Under the pieces are notes generated by a model. It was given only the letters and a program-made list of their open reading frames with translations, did not search any database and was not told the DNA's origin. Positions 42,005 to 50,289 of a stretch of DNA of 64,000 nt are shown in pieces. Numbering within the stretch: position 1 is the stretch's first letter; the number at the start of each line of letters is the position of its first letter. This stretch comes from an uncultured Clostridia bacterium (GTDB taxonomy: Bacteria; Bacillota; Clostridia; Oscillospirales; Oscillospiraceae). The stretch lies in assembly GCA_930990965.1 (NCBI GenBank), contig CAKNRQ010000003.1:1-64000 (forward strand), in the 5' to 3' direction. The translations under genes were made by a program, and so were the position numbers.

Positions 42005-42867
42005 TTACCAACTTGCCTTTTTAACGCAGCCCACGCCCAAAGCGCCGGGTCCGGTATGGCATGCAATGGACAATGCAAGCGGGGCTATATATCCGTTGAA
42101 GCGGTCGCCGAAGCGTCCGCGTATCTCGCTGGCCCATTGCTCGGCTTCCTCGTCCGAGCATGTATACGCAGCCTGCACGCTTACGCCTTCCACACCGGCA
42201 AAACGGGTATTCAAATCGCGTTCCACAGCATCCAGCAAATAGCGTTGGCAGATTTGAGGCCATGGGCCATTGAAAGGGCGTCCAATTTCTCACCCTGTAT
42301 CTGGAGTACGGGCTTTATGCCGAGTACGGTGCCGAGAGAGGCTGCGGCCGGTGTTATACGCCCGCCCTTTTTCAAATACTTGAGAGTATCCACGGTTATG
42401 TATATGCTCGCCTCAAGCTTTTCACGAGTGAGTATTTCCGCTATGGATGCGGCGTCAAGCCCGGCTTGGGCCATATCCACGGCGTCAAGCACGCTCGCCC
42501 TCTGTGTAGCTGAAATGCGCTGGTTGTCCACCACATATACGCGCCCGTCGTAATCATCGGCCAGTGCATTGGCCGTGGCACAAGAGCCGCTGAGTGCGCT
42601 TGACATAGGTATGTATACCAGGTCATCATGACTCTCCAGAAGTTCGTCCCACAGGGAGAGCACATCACCGGGAGTTGGCTGTGAAGTCGTTATATCTGCT
42701 CCGGAACTCATGCGACGGAAGAAATCGCGGTGGCTCAGGTTAATTCCCTCATAAAAAAGTTCACCGTCTATAAAAAACGGCATAGGAACCAAATGAATAC
42801 CCAAACTCCTGGCCTCATCTGGCGTTATACCACTGTTACTGTCGGTGACTATGGCTGTATTGCTCAT
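42005..42867 (-). pseudogene. DegV-family fatty-acid-binding protein, frameshifted
   Basis: Two overlapping frames together encode one DegV protein of normal length (about 287 residues). The first (from 42867) gives TDSNSGITPDEARSLG, PMPFFIDG, TTSQPTPG, SSALSGSCATA and KYLKKGGRITPAAASLG, then loses sense after GLKSA. The second continues QRYLLDAVERDL to CHTGPGALGVGCVKKASW. The switch is at about 42247, where one base is missing. DegV proteins bind fatty acids for the FakA kinase and do not tolerate loss of the C-terminal half. No slippery heptamer is seen. A sequencing error is possible. GGGGAT precedes the ATG. Confidence 0.85.
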
Positions 42868-42986
42868 GACGTATCCCCATTGTCCATGTTTTTAATTATT
42901 CTACACTATGGCGTAAGCGGAAGCAATGCTTAAGCACGCCACAAATGTGACCTAAATGTGTAAATTTTGAAATATCAGCTTTAAAC

Positions 42987-43016
42987 ATTGCCCGGGTGGA
43001 TGTACACCCGGGCAAT
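42987..43016 (-). terminator. Terminator of the DUF4364-asnA operon
   Basis: ATTGCCCGGGTG and CACCCGGGCAAT pair around six bases; GTTTAAA follows on the minus strand. Confidence 0.7.
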
Positions 43017-43045
43017 TAGGCCTGAATTCAATTTCAAACGGCAGT

Positions 43046-44059
43046 TCACAAAAGCATTACTCCGGCTTGTTCACACGTCTTTACGGTCTCTGCATCCCAC
43101 GTGGAGCACTGGACTTCTCCTATATGCGCTTTGCCGAGCATAAGCATGCTCATACGACTCTGACCTATGCCGCCGCCTATAGACAGGGGCAGTTCCCCGT
43201 TGAGGAGCAGCTTGTGGTAGTAGAGCTCGCGGCGGTCGTCGCAGCCAGCGGCGGTGAGCTGCTTGTCCAGGCTCTCGGGGTTGACGCGGATGCCCATGCT
43301 GGAGAGCTCAAAGGCGCAACCCAGCACGTCGTTCCACACAATGATGTCGCCATTGAGGCTCCAGTCGTCGTAGTCGGGAGAGCGGCCGTCGTGCGGCTTA
43401 CCGCTTTTGAGCGGCGCGCCGATACCTATGACGAAGGTTGTGGGGTGATCCTTTACATATGCGTTCTCACGCTGCTTGGGAGTGAGCTCGGGCCACATGT
43501 CCTCAAGCTCCTGGGACGTAACGAAGCTGACTCTCCTGTCTATTTCAGGCAGGGCCGTGAGCACGGGGTAAAGTGCGCGCATCGTAGCCTGGGTGTCGCA
43601 GAGCGCGGAGACTATATCCATTACCGTGCTTTTGAGGTAATCGAGGTTGCGGTTCTCAGGCAGTATGACCTTCTCCCAGTCCCACTGGTCTACGTATACG
43701 CTGTGGAGGTTGTCCAGCTCGTCCTCGTCGCGGCGTATAGCGTTCATGTCCGCGTATATGCCCTTGCCGGGGTAGAGTTCATAGCGTTTGAGGGCGAGCC
43801 GTTTCCACTTTGCAAGCGACTGCACGACCTGGCAGTGTATGCCTGAGTGGGCAATTTCGAAGTCAACCGGCCTCTCATAGCCGTTGAGGTTGTCGTTTAT
43901 GCCGCTGCCACCGTCAACGAAGAGCGGTGCGGAAACACGCATGAGGTTCAGCGCACCGGCAAAGTTGTCCTCAAAGAGACGCTTCATCAGTCCGATAGCC
44001 TTTTGAGTGTCATAAACTGAGAGTGTGCTCTTGTAGCCTTCAGGTATATAGGTCTTCAT
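43046..44059 (-). CDS. asnA: Aspartate-ammonia ligase
   Basis: The 337 residues match AsnA: RVSAPLFVDGGSGINDNLNG, RDEDELDNLHSVYVDQWDWE, and the C-terminal GGGIGQSRMSMLMLGKAHIGEVQ typical of class II synthetase-like folds. It makes asparagine from aspartate, ammonia and ATP. Its ATG overlaps the stop of the DUF4364 gene (ATGA), so the two are co-translated. No T-box is seen in front of the operon. Confidence 0.95.
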   Translation of the reverse strand: MKTYIPEGYKSTLSVYDTQKAIGLMKRLFEDNFAGALNLMRVSAPLFVDGGSGINDNLNGYERPVDFEIAHSGIHCQVVQSLAKWKRLALKRYELYPGKGIYADMNAIRRDEDELDNLHSVYVDQWDWEKVILPENRNLDYLKSTVMDIVSALCDTQATMRALYPVLTALPEIDRRVSFVTSQELEDMWPELTPKQRENAYVKDHPTTFVIGIGAPLKSGKPHDGRSPDYDDWSLNGDIIVWNDVLGCAFELSSMGIRVNPESLDKQLTAAGCDDRRELYYHKLLLNGELPLSIGGGIGQSRMSMLMLGKAHIGEVQCSTWDAETVKTCEQAGVMLL

Positions 44060-44589
44060 TTCTGTTTCATCCCATCTGTCAAAATTTCAATTACTTTGGC
44101 GTATATGCCCTCCGCGTCCGCGCGGAAGGACTTCTCCACTGTCTCGGCCGTGTCCTCGTCCGGTACCAGCAGACGCAGCACCATAATCTCACCCTTGCCG
44201 TCTGAGAGCGAGAGCCTGGCGATTACACCACCCGACGCATTTTCGTGGGAGGCATCTATCATGGCGTCACGTCGCATGCGTTCGGCCACGGGCTCTAGCA
44301 GGCGTTCGGCTTTCATGCGCACGGAATAGGGTATGCTGGTCTCCGCGGCTTCGCCGTTGACGCGGCCCTTGTCGGTTATGACATAGCGCTCGCCCTCGAG
44401 CTCTTCCACGTGCCCCGTGTCTACAAGCCCGGCAAGACAGTCGGAGTAGTCAAACCAGCCCACGCCGTTGTCGAACGAACACAGGTCTGCGAGAGTCTGT
44501 GCGTCAACAGGTCTTGGCAGGCGCCTAAGCACGTAGAGTATGAGTATCTTGGTGTCCAGTTCGCCGTGTATAAATCCGAAATTGTCCAC
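44056..44589 (-). CDS. DUF4364 family winged-helix protein
   Basis: The 177 residues match DUF4364: DTKILILYVLRRLPRPVDAQ opens a winged helix, DYSDCLAGLVDTGHVEELEG closes it, and the second half is strand-rich (KGEIMVLRLLVPDEDTAE). The family is conserved in Clostridia and may bind DNA, but no role is known to me. The start is GTG at 44589 with AGGAGG eight bases before it. It is translated together with asnA. Confidence 0.85.
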   Translation of the reverse strand: MDNFGFIHGELDTKILILYVLRRLPRPVDAQTLADLCSFDNGVGWFDYSDCLAGLVDTGHVEELEGERYVITDKGRVNGEAAETSIPYSVRMKAERLLEPVAERMRRDAMIDASHENASGGVIARLSLSDGKGEIMVLRLLVPDEDTAETVEKSFRADAEGIYAKVIEILTDGMKQK

Positions 44590-44742
44590 GCCTCACGCCT
44601 CCTGTCCGCATTTTTATGCCGTGAAGTGTATTATATCACAAGCCTGGCCAGGGTACAATTATTTCTTTTCGCACAAGGCGGCACTCTCGGGCATAGACTG
44701 TCTTGAAGCCAGACTTCAATCTATCGCAAGGAGGAAACTGCC

Positions 44743-45522
44743 ATGGCAGACACTGTCATGCCCGGCCCCGTGGACGCTTCTGCCTGCATCCGCGAAGCCG
44801 TATGCATACACACAAGGAAAATATTCGACTCCTGCCGTGATAAAGACTGCATCGAGGACCTGCGCGTCTACCCTACTACCGGGTCACAGGTTTACATAGA
44901 CAGCGCGCTCTCTGTGCGCGCCAGGAGTGCAGAACTGCTTTATGCCGACGTTAACGTTGAAGCTATAACCTTCCACCAGGGCTATTATACGGTGGACATC
45001 ACCTATTACTACAGGGTAACCGGCGAGACCTCGCCCGGCGGCAACACCGTCACAGGCCTCGCCATCTTCACGAAGCGGGTCATGCTCTGCGGCGGCGTAG
45101 GCACGGTTAAGAGCTTCTCCTCCGACCCCATGGCTACGGCCGGAGAGGCCGACGGCCTGCCCATAGCCACGGTGGAGGCCGTGGACCCCATCGCGCTGCA
45201 CCTCAAGCTTGTTGACACCTCAATGTGCGTCTGCCCTGAGACGGCGCAGCCCGATATTCCACCCTACATCCTGGCCCGCTTTGGCGACAGCCTTGTGACG
45301 GGCGATACCGCCAAGCGTCTCTACGTTACGCTCGGACAGTTCACTATCATTCGCCTCGAACGCGACACCCAGCTTCTCATACCGGCCTACGACTACTGCG
45401 TGCCCGAGAAGGAGTGCCCCGGTGGAAGCTGCCAGGACGACCCCTGCACTATCTTCTCCCACATCCGCTTCCCTATCGACGAGTTTTTCCCACAGGACTG
45501 CTCGGACGACAGCACGAAATAA
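44743..45522 (+). CDS. Cysteine-rich conserved hypothetical protein
   Basis: The 259 residues contain KIFDSCRDKDCIEDLRVYPT near 27-46, a strand-rich middle (YTVDITYYYRVTGETSPGG) and CVPEKECPGGSCQDDPC near the end. Similar proteins are common in spore-forming Clostridia and are, as I recall, annotated only as hypothetical; the paired cysteines and beta content would suit a coat or matrix protein, which is speculation. There is no signal peptide. AGGAGG precedes the ATG. It is a single gene with its own terminator. Confidence 0.72.
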   Translation: MADTVMPGPVDASACIREAVCIHTRKIFDSCRDKDCIEDLRVYPTTGSQVYIDSALSVRARSAELLYADVNVEAITFHQGYYTVDITYYYRVTGETSPGGNTVTGLAIFTKRVMLCGGVGTVKSFSSDPMATAGEADGLPIATVEAVDPIALHLKLVDTSMCVCPETAQPDIPPYILARFGDSLVTGDTAKRLYVTLGQFTIIRLERDTQLLIPAYDYCVPEKECPGGSCQDDPCTIFSHIRFPIDEFFPQDCSDDSTK

Positions 45523-45528
45523 ATGGCG

Positions 45529-45550
45529 CAGCCCCCCAAATGGGGGGCTG
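45529..45550 (+). terminator. Terminator of the Cys-rich gene
   Basis: CAGCCCCCCA and TGGGGGGCTG pair around AA, followed by TATACTTTA. Confidence 0.7.
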
Positions 45551-45565
45551 TATACTTTAGGGAGC

Positions 45566-45889
45566 TCACTCATCCCCAGCCGGGGCGGCTCCACCTTCAT
45601 CTATCATGCGCTTTAGCAGGGCCAGCCTCTGGTTGACCTCATCAGAGGGCTCTTCCAGCCGTTTTTGCATGTCTTCAAGCATAAAGGCACTGCCGTGCAG
45701 CATGGTGTAGGTTGCGCTGCGCTGCTGTCCGCTGGCTGCCAATGTTTCCAGGTTGAGGCGTATCAGTTCGTGCTCTGCCTCAATGCTCTCAAAAAAGTCT
45801 TCATACCTGCCGAGTTCAGCAAGCAGTTCTGCCTCACCACGCTCCGAGACGTATTCGCCGCCTTCAAGGCGTTTTGTCAATCTTTCCAT
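45566..45889 (-). CDS. Small coiled-coil protein of unknown function
   Basis: The 107 residues are largely helical and charged (RGEAELLAELGRYEDFFESI, HGSAFMLEDMQKRLEEP). The opening MERLTKRLEGGEYVS resembles short phage-associated proteins, but no other phage gene is nearby. AGGAGG precedes the ATG. It is nine bases from the stop of the MFS gene upstream on the same strand, so it is probably part of that message. Confidence 0.62.
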   Translation of the reverse strand: MERLTKRLEGGEYVSERGEAELLAELGRYEDFFESIEAEHELIRLNLETLAASGQQRSATYTMLHGSAFMLEDMQKRLEEPSDEVNQRLALLKRMIDEGGAAPAGDE

Positions 45890-45898
45890 ATATCCTCC

Positions 45899-47401
45899 TT
45901 ATTTTGTGGGCCGGTTGTCACCGTGCTTTACACCCAGCATGGTCACAAAGGCCAGAAGCACAAACACAGCTCCATAGGGGAAGAGCGTAGTCATACCAAG
46001 TGTGTCCATCAGGAAGCCCGAAATGATGGGAGTAAGCGTTTGAGCCGCCATGCTGGCGGTATAATAGAAGCCCGTATACTTGCCCACGTCGCCGCCTCGG
46101 GAGAGTTCGACGACCATGGGGTAGCTGTTCACATTTATCGTGGCCCAGCCTATGCCCGCCGTTGCAAACAGCAGGTTCATGACCATGACCGGGCTGCCAG
46201 CACGTATAAAGCTCGCCGCCAGGAAGCTGCCGCCAAGAATAACTATGCCTATGAGTATGGTCTTGCGGCGGCCTATCTTGCTTGCCAGCGCTCCCACGGG
46301 TATGTACGCCACAATGGCGGCGCCGGTGGCTATCATGAGTGTGAGGTTGTAGTCGAGGTCGAGCACGCTCGAGGCGTAGACGGCATATTTGCTTGTCACG
46401 GCGTTGTAGCCAAAGAACCAGAACACCACGCTCATCAAGATTAGAATCAGGCTCCTGAATTCGCCCTTGGAGAGCTTGCGGTCGCCGCTGTTGGGATCGA
46501 CGTCCTCCTCGGTTGTAATGCCATATTTGTGCGACTCTTCGTGCATCTCCTGCACCAGCTTCGGTTCTTTAACCTTCCACAGGAAGATTATAAGGGAGAC
46601 AAGCATCAGCGCGCTGACAGCCGCGAAGAACAGCGTATAGCTCATCAGCGCGTTCTCGGCCTTTCCGGTGCCGAACACAGCGCCAAGGCCCAGAACGATA
46701 ATACCTCCCGCCGCGCCCATTAGGTTTATGACGGCGTTAGCCTTGCTCCGGAGCGGCTTTATCGTCACGTCCGGCATGAGCGCAACCGCCGGCGAGCGGA
46801 AAGTAGCCATACTTATGAGCACCAGCAACAGCACGGCCACAAAGAAGATAAGAGGTCCGTGATTGGCTGCTGTAGCTTCCGCAGCATAGGTTTGTCTCGC
46901 CGGTACTACATAGTTTGTATAATCCGGGTTTGCGCTGCCGTCGGGCTCTGTCATCTCAATGGCGGCAAACTCCTTGCGCGTAAACTCGTCCTGCACATTG
47001 AACTCCACGCCGTCGGGCGTAGTGGCCGTGAGATCCGCGTCCCAGAGCGTCTCCTGTGCCGTGGGGTTGTCTATTGCCACCGGCTCCAGCGCACGAAGCT
47101 GCAAGTCATCGGCAAAGCTCAGTACGACAAACAATACTGCGGCACAGATGGTGCCGGTGATTATAAAAGGAGTACGGCGGCCGCGCCTGCTCCTGCACTT
47201 GTCTGAGAGGGTTCCGAAGAGCGGCAGCATGAAGAGCGCGAGCACGTTGTCCGCAGCCATAATTACGCCTGAAAGGCTCTGGGACATGCCGAACTTGTCT
47301 GTCAATATCTTAGGTATTATCGTGTCATAGGCCTGCCAAAACGCGCTTATGAGGAAGAAGGCAAAGCCGACAAAAATCGTCTTCTTGTAGTTGAGCTTCA
47401 T
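45899..47401 (-). CDS. Major facilitator superfamily transporter, SLC45/GPH-like
   Basis: The 500 residues form 12 membrane segments with a loop of about 70 residues between segments 3 and 4 (PTAQETLWDADLTATTPDGV) and the signature GTLSDKCRSRRGRRTPF. The second half repeats with GALASKIGRRKTILIG. Relatives move sugars or sugar-like compounds with cations. The long outer loop is unusual. GGGGGAG lies upstream of the ATG. It diverges from the GDPD gene. Confidence 0.85.
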   Translation of the reverse strand: MKLNYKKTIFVGFAFFLISAFWQAYDTIIPKILTDKFGMSQSLSGVIMAADNVLALFMLPLFGTLSDKCRSRRGRRTPFIITGTICAAVLFVVLSFADDLQLRALEPVAIDNPTAQETLWDADLTATTPDGVEFNVQDEFTRKEFAAIEMTEPDGSANPDYTNYVVPARQTYAAEATAANHGPLIFFVAVLLLVLISMATFRSPAVALMPDVTIKPLRSKANAVINLMGAAGGIIVLGLGAVFGTGKAENALMSYTLFFAAVSALMLVSLIIFLWKVKEPKLVQEMHEESHKYGITTEEDVDPNSGDRKLSKGEFRSLILILMSVVFWFFGYNAVTSKYAVYASSVLDLDYNLTLMIATGAAIVAYIPVGALASKIGRRKTILIGIVILGGSFLAASFIRAGSPVMVMNLLFATAGIGWATINVNSYPMVVELSRGGDVGKYTGFYYTASMAAQTLTPIISGFLMDTLGMTTLFPYGAVFVLLAFVTMLGVKHGDNRPTK

Positions 47402-47498
47402 TGTACTCCCCCAAAGTGATGATATTAAAAGTTTAAACCTTTTTTGCGTTCAATTCAACCAAAATCTGCGTAAAATGTTACGGGCACAGAAAGTTCAT

Positions 47499-47527
47499 TT
47501 GACGAGCACACTTTTGGCGTGTAAAAT
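47499..47527 (+). promoter_or_regulatory. Promoter of the GDPD gene
   Basis: TTGACG, 17 bases, TAAAAT, ending 30 bases before the ATG. Confidence 0.7.
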
Positions 47528-47557
47528 AGATACGTAAATATGAGGAGGTGTCTCCCG

Positions 47558-48394
47558 ATGAATCTGAACAAATACGCGAAAGCTGGGCTCATATCCGGCG
47601 CTGCGCTGGCCGCGACCGCACTCACCGCCGCCTTTCTTGTCGCTCCCGGCAGGCGCGACGACAAACAGCGCGAGCCGTTCATGGGCCGCAATTTCGCGCA
47701 TCGCGGTCTGCACCGCATAGATAAGAGCGTCCCGGAAAACTCCATTCCAGCCTTTGAACACGCCGCACGCATCGGCTACGGCATAGAGCTGGACGTGCAC
47801 ATAACCGCCGACGGCGAGCTCGTTGTGTTCCACGACGACGATCTCAAGCGCGTCTGTGGTGTGGAGGGCAGGCTTGAGGACTTCACGCTCGACGAGCTGA
47901 AGACCCTGCGCCTGTGCGGCACTGATAACGCAATTCCCACGTTGCAGGAAGTCCTGGCCGCAGTGGCCGGACGCAGCAGCCTCATTGTCGAGCTCAAGCG
48001 CGGCCACGCCAACCGCGAGCTCTGCCGCAAGGTCTATGAGGTCATGCAGACCTATCCGGGCCCGTGGTGCATAGAGAGTTTCGACCCGAGGATTGTTCTC
48101 TGGTTCCGTATCCACGCCCCCGAAGTCCTGCGCGGCCAGCTCTCGGCGCGCTACTCCTCGCTCAAGGATGGAACCAGCAATCCGGCAGCTTTTGCCCTCA
48201 GCCGCCTGCTCACCAACTTCCTCACCAGGCCGCACTTCATTGCCTACGAAATAGGCCGCAAGCCCCTCATGGTGAAGCTCAGCGAAGCCCTCGGCGCGAT
48301 GAAAGTCGCGTGGACCAGCCTAGAGTGGAAAAATGAAGAGAGCAACGACGCTGTTATCTTCCAGTTCTACCGTCCGAGGGTCAAATTCAAATAA
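47558..48394 (+). CDS. Glycerophosphodiester phosphodiesterase
   Basis: From ATG 47558 (AGGAGG upstream) the 278 residues start with a membrane segment (about 8-27), followed by the GDPD barrel: NFAHRGLHRIDKSVPENS with the catalytic His, GIELDVHITADGELVVFHDD with metal-binding Glu/Asp and the second His, and VELKRGH. It hydrolyses glycerophosphodiesters to glycerol 3-phosphate and an alcohol. The N-terminal anchor suggests work at the membrane, perhaps on lipoteichoic acid or phospholipid head groups. Confidence 0.9.
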   Translation: MNLNKYAKAGLISGAALAATALTAAFLVAPGRRDDKQREPFMGRNFAHRGLHRIDKSVPENSIPAFEHAARIGYGIELDVHITADGELVVFHDDDLKRVCGVEGRLEDFTLDELKTLRLCGTDNAIPTLQEVLAAVAGRSSLIVELKRGHANRELCRKVYEVMQTYPGPWCIESFDPRIVLWFRIHAPEVLRGQLSARYSSLKDGTSNPAAFALSRLLTNFLTRPHFIAYEIGRKPLMVKLSEALGAMKVAWTSLEWKNEESNDAVIFQFYRPRVKFK

Positions 48395-48441
48395 GCACTA
48401 CAAACGCCCGGGATTTCTCCTCCCGGGCGTTTGTAGTGCTT
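48393..48441 (+). terminator. Long perfect hairpin after the GDPD gene
   Basis: AAGCACTACAAACGCCCGGGA and its exact complement form a 21-pair stem around TTTCTCC. The GC core is followed by TTTGTAG, which could end transcription; the whole stem could also protect mRNA ends. Confidence 0.6.
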
Positions 48442-48525
48442 GTATGCCGTACACGTGTGTGATAAAATAATATCAATCTATGTGCGGCCATGGCCGTTAC
48501 ACAACATCGAAAGGAGAAATGTTCA

Positions 48526-49386
48526 ATGCTAGACTCATCAGCCGTAGGGCTTTCTGTGGAGCAGTCGTTCACCTACACCTGGCGGGACGTCATTCTCTAC
48601 AACCTGGCGGTAGGCGCAAAGCAGGAAGAGCTTCAGTACGTCTATGAAGACGGGCTCAAGGCGGTTCCGACCTTCGGCGTGCTGCCCTGCACTGCCACCT
48701 TCAACACCGAGCCCTACCACAGCATGCCCTACATGCCTACGGAACTCATACCCGACCTTCGCACGGACGGCACCGTACACATGGAGCACTCGCTTGAGCT
48801 CTATAAGCCCATTCCCATCGGCGCGAAACTGCGCTCTGAGAAGACCATATCGGCTGTGTACGACCGCGGCCCGGGCAAGGGCGCACAGATAGTTGTCGAT
48901 ATACTCGTGTATGACGAATCTGGCGAAAAGCTCTGCCTCAACAAGATGAGCTACCTCAACCGCTGGTACGACAGCTTCGGCGGCGAGAAGCAGCCCAAGA
49001 CCCCCAACCCCGTGCCGGAGCGCGAGCCGGACATGGTGCTTGACGGCACCTTCCCCGAGAACGCGGCGCTGCTCTACCGTCTGACGGGCGACACCTACCC
49101 AATGCACGCCAGCCCGGAGATAGCCCGCAGCGTAGGCTTCCCCAAACCGCTGCTGCACGGGCTTTGCAGTCTCGGCAACGCCTGCCGCATGCTGACAGGC
49201 GCCCTCTGCGGCGGCAACAGCGAAGCTGTGCGCGGCATTACCGTCCGCTTTGCCGGAGTGACCTATCCCGGCGACAGCTTCAAGCTGATGATTTGGAATC
49301 TCGGCGACGGAAGCGCGGCATACAGGATGGTCAACGCCGAGAGCGGCCAGATAATCCTCGACAGGGGCACGTTCAGTTGGGTCTGA
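48526..49386 (+). CDS. MaoC-like double hotdog protein (hydratase-2 type)
   Basis: From ATG 48526 (AGGAG nine bases before) the 286 residues form two hotdog domains, like the 2-enoyl-CoA hydratase 2 of multifunctional enzymes. The active-site loop LTGDTYPMHASPEIARSVG keeps Asp and His, but the motif DxNPxH has Tyr in place of Asn. Next comes FPKPLLHGLCSLG, typical of the family. Hydration of trans-2-enoyl-CoA or a related acid is likely; the Tyr change leaves the substrate open. It is a single gene between two terminators. Confidence 0.82.
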   Translation: MLDSSAVGLSVEQSFTYTWRDVILYNLAVGAKQEELQYVYEDGLKAVPTFGVLPCTATFNTEPYHSMPYMPTELIPDLRTDGTVHMEHSLELYKPIPIGAKLRSEKTISAVYDRGPGKGAQIVVDILVYDESGEKLCLNKMSYLNRWYDSFGGEKQPKTPNPVPEREPDMVLDGTFPENAALLYRLTGDTYPMHASPEIARSVGFPKPLLHGLCSLGNACRMLTGALCGGNSEAVRGITVRFAGVTYPGDSFKLMIWNLGDGSAAYRMVNAESGQIILDRGTFSWV

Positions 49387-49419
49387 GGTACAACCGGCAT
49401 AAGTTTGAACTCACACTGA

Positions 49420-49454
49420 CAAATCCAGGTCCGGCGGGCCTGGATTTGTTTTTT
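49420..49454 (+). terminator. Terminator of the MaoC-like gene
   Basis: CAAATCCAGG and CCTGGATTTG pair around a nine-base loop and are followed by TTTTTT. Confidence 0.85.
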
Positions 49455-49509
49455 GCGCTTTCTATTCCCCAGCTCCTGATGTATAATCTGCTCGAAAGGC
49501 GGTGGTAAG

Positions 49510-50079
49510 ATGTGCGGCAGGTACTACATTGATGAGCATGACCCGCTGCTTCGCAGCTTTGTTGACGCGGCCCGGCTCAAGGGTGAGGTGAAAACCGGCG
49601 AAGTTTTTCCCTCCGACTGCGCGGCGGTCATCGCCAATAACCGCCGGCTCACGCCCAGCGTTTTCCCCATGCGCTGGGGATTTGAGCGGCCCAACGGCGG
49701 CCTCATAATAAACGCCCGCAGCGAAACGGCCTCCCAAAAGCCGCTTTTCCGCGAGAGCGCCAAACTGCGGCGCTGCCTCATTCCGGCCAGCTGGTATTAC
49801 GAGTGGGAGCGCCGGGCCGGCAGCAAGGTCAAGTACGCGCTGCGCTCCGAGCGAGGCGGTGTTGTCTACTTGGGCGGCCTCTACACGCTCAGCAAGGACG
49901 GCGCCCCGCGCTTTACGGTATTGACACGCGACGCCGCGCCCGGCATCGCATTCATCCACAACCGCATGCCGGTAATCGTCCCGCCTGAAAAACAAGACGC
50001 CTGGCTCTCTCAGCAGTTTACGCTCGACGAGCTGCTCGGCGATGCAGAAACTGATATGGAGTACAAGCCTGAAGAGTAA
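49510..50079 (+). CDS. SOS-response-associated peptidase-like protein (YedK/HMCES, SRAP)
   Basis: The 189 residues start MCGRYY, the exposed catalytic Cys2 after loss of Met1. INARSET, SWYYEWE and HNRMPVI carry the other conserved Asn, Glu and His of the family. SRAP proteins form a covalent thiazolidine cross-link with abasic sites in single-stranded DNA, protecting them at forks. The length is a little shorter than usual (about 220) but all motifs are present. GGCGGTGG is the ribosome site. A strong terminator follows. Confidence 0.92.
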   Translation: MCGRYYIDEHDPLLRSFVDAARLKGEVKTGEVFPSDCAAVIANNRRLTPSVFPMRWGFERPNGGLIINARSETASQKPLFRESAKLRRCLIPASWYYEWERRAGSKVKYALRSERGGVVYLGGLYTLSKDGAPRFTVLTRDAAPGIAFIHNRMPVIVPPEKQDAWLSQQFTLDELLGDAETDMEYKPEE

Positions 50080-50113
50080 AGTGGAGCACGAGGCTGCAGC
50101 AAACCAATTCCCG

Positions 50114-50151
50114 GCACCCACACGGCGCGAGCCGCCGTATGGGTGCTTTTT
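50114..50151 (+). terminator. Terminator of the SRAP gene
   Basis: GCACCC-ACGGCG and CGCCGT-GGGTGC pair with small bulges around a short loop, followed by TTTTTAG. Confidence 0.8.
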
Positions 50152-50228
50152 AGCTCTCTGTGCTCCGGTACGGGTTCATGAGCAGCAGGAAATAAGTGCA
50201 AAATGTCTATCTATCCTCGCATTGACCA

Positions 50229-50268
50229 TTGACATATGACATTTTGACGCTAAAATATATGTCGTATG
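50229..50268 (+). promoter_or_regulatory. DMT-operon promoter with flanking dyad
   Basis: TTGACA (50229-50234) lies 16 bases before TAAAAT (50251-50256). The dyad CATATGACAT (50233-50242) and ATGTCGTATG (50259-50268) brackets the spacer and -10, matching at nine of ten positions, a likely repressor or activator site. Confidence 0.6.
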
Positions 50269-50289
50269 ACTTTTTCGGGAGAGTTAACT

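Noticed and set aside
42005..42867. Programmed ribosomal frameshift in degV
   Set aside because: No slippery heptamer or downstream pseudoknot is seen at the junction and DegV proteins are not known to use frameshifting.
45566..45889. Prophage remnant suggested by the MERLTKRL opening
   Set aside because: No integrase, capsid or other phage gene is in reach; the resemblance is only a few residues.
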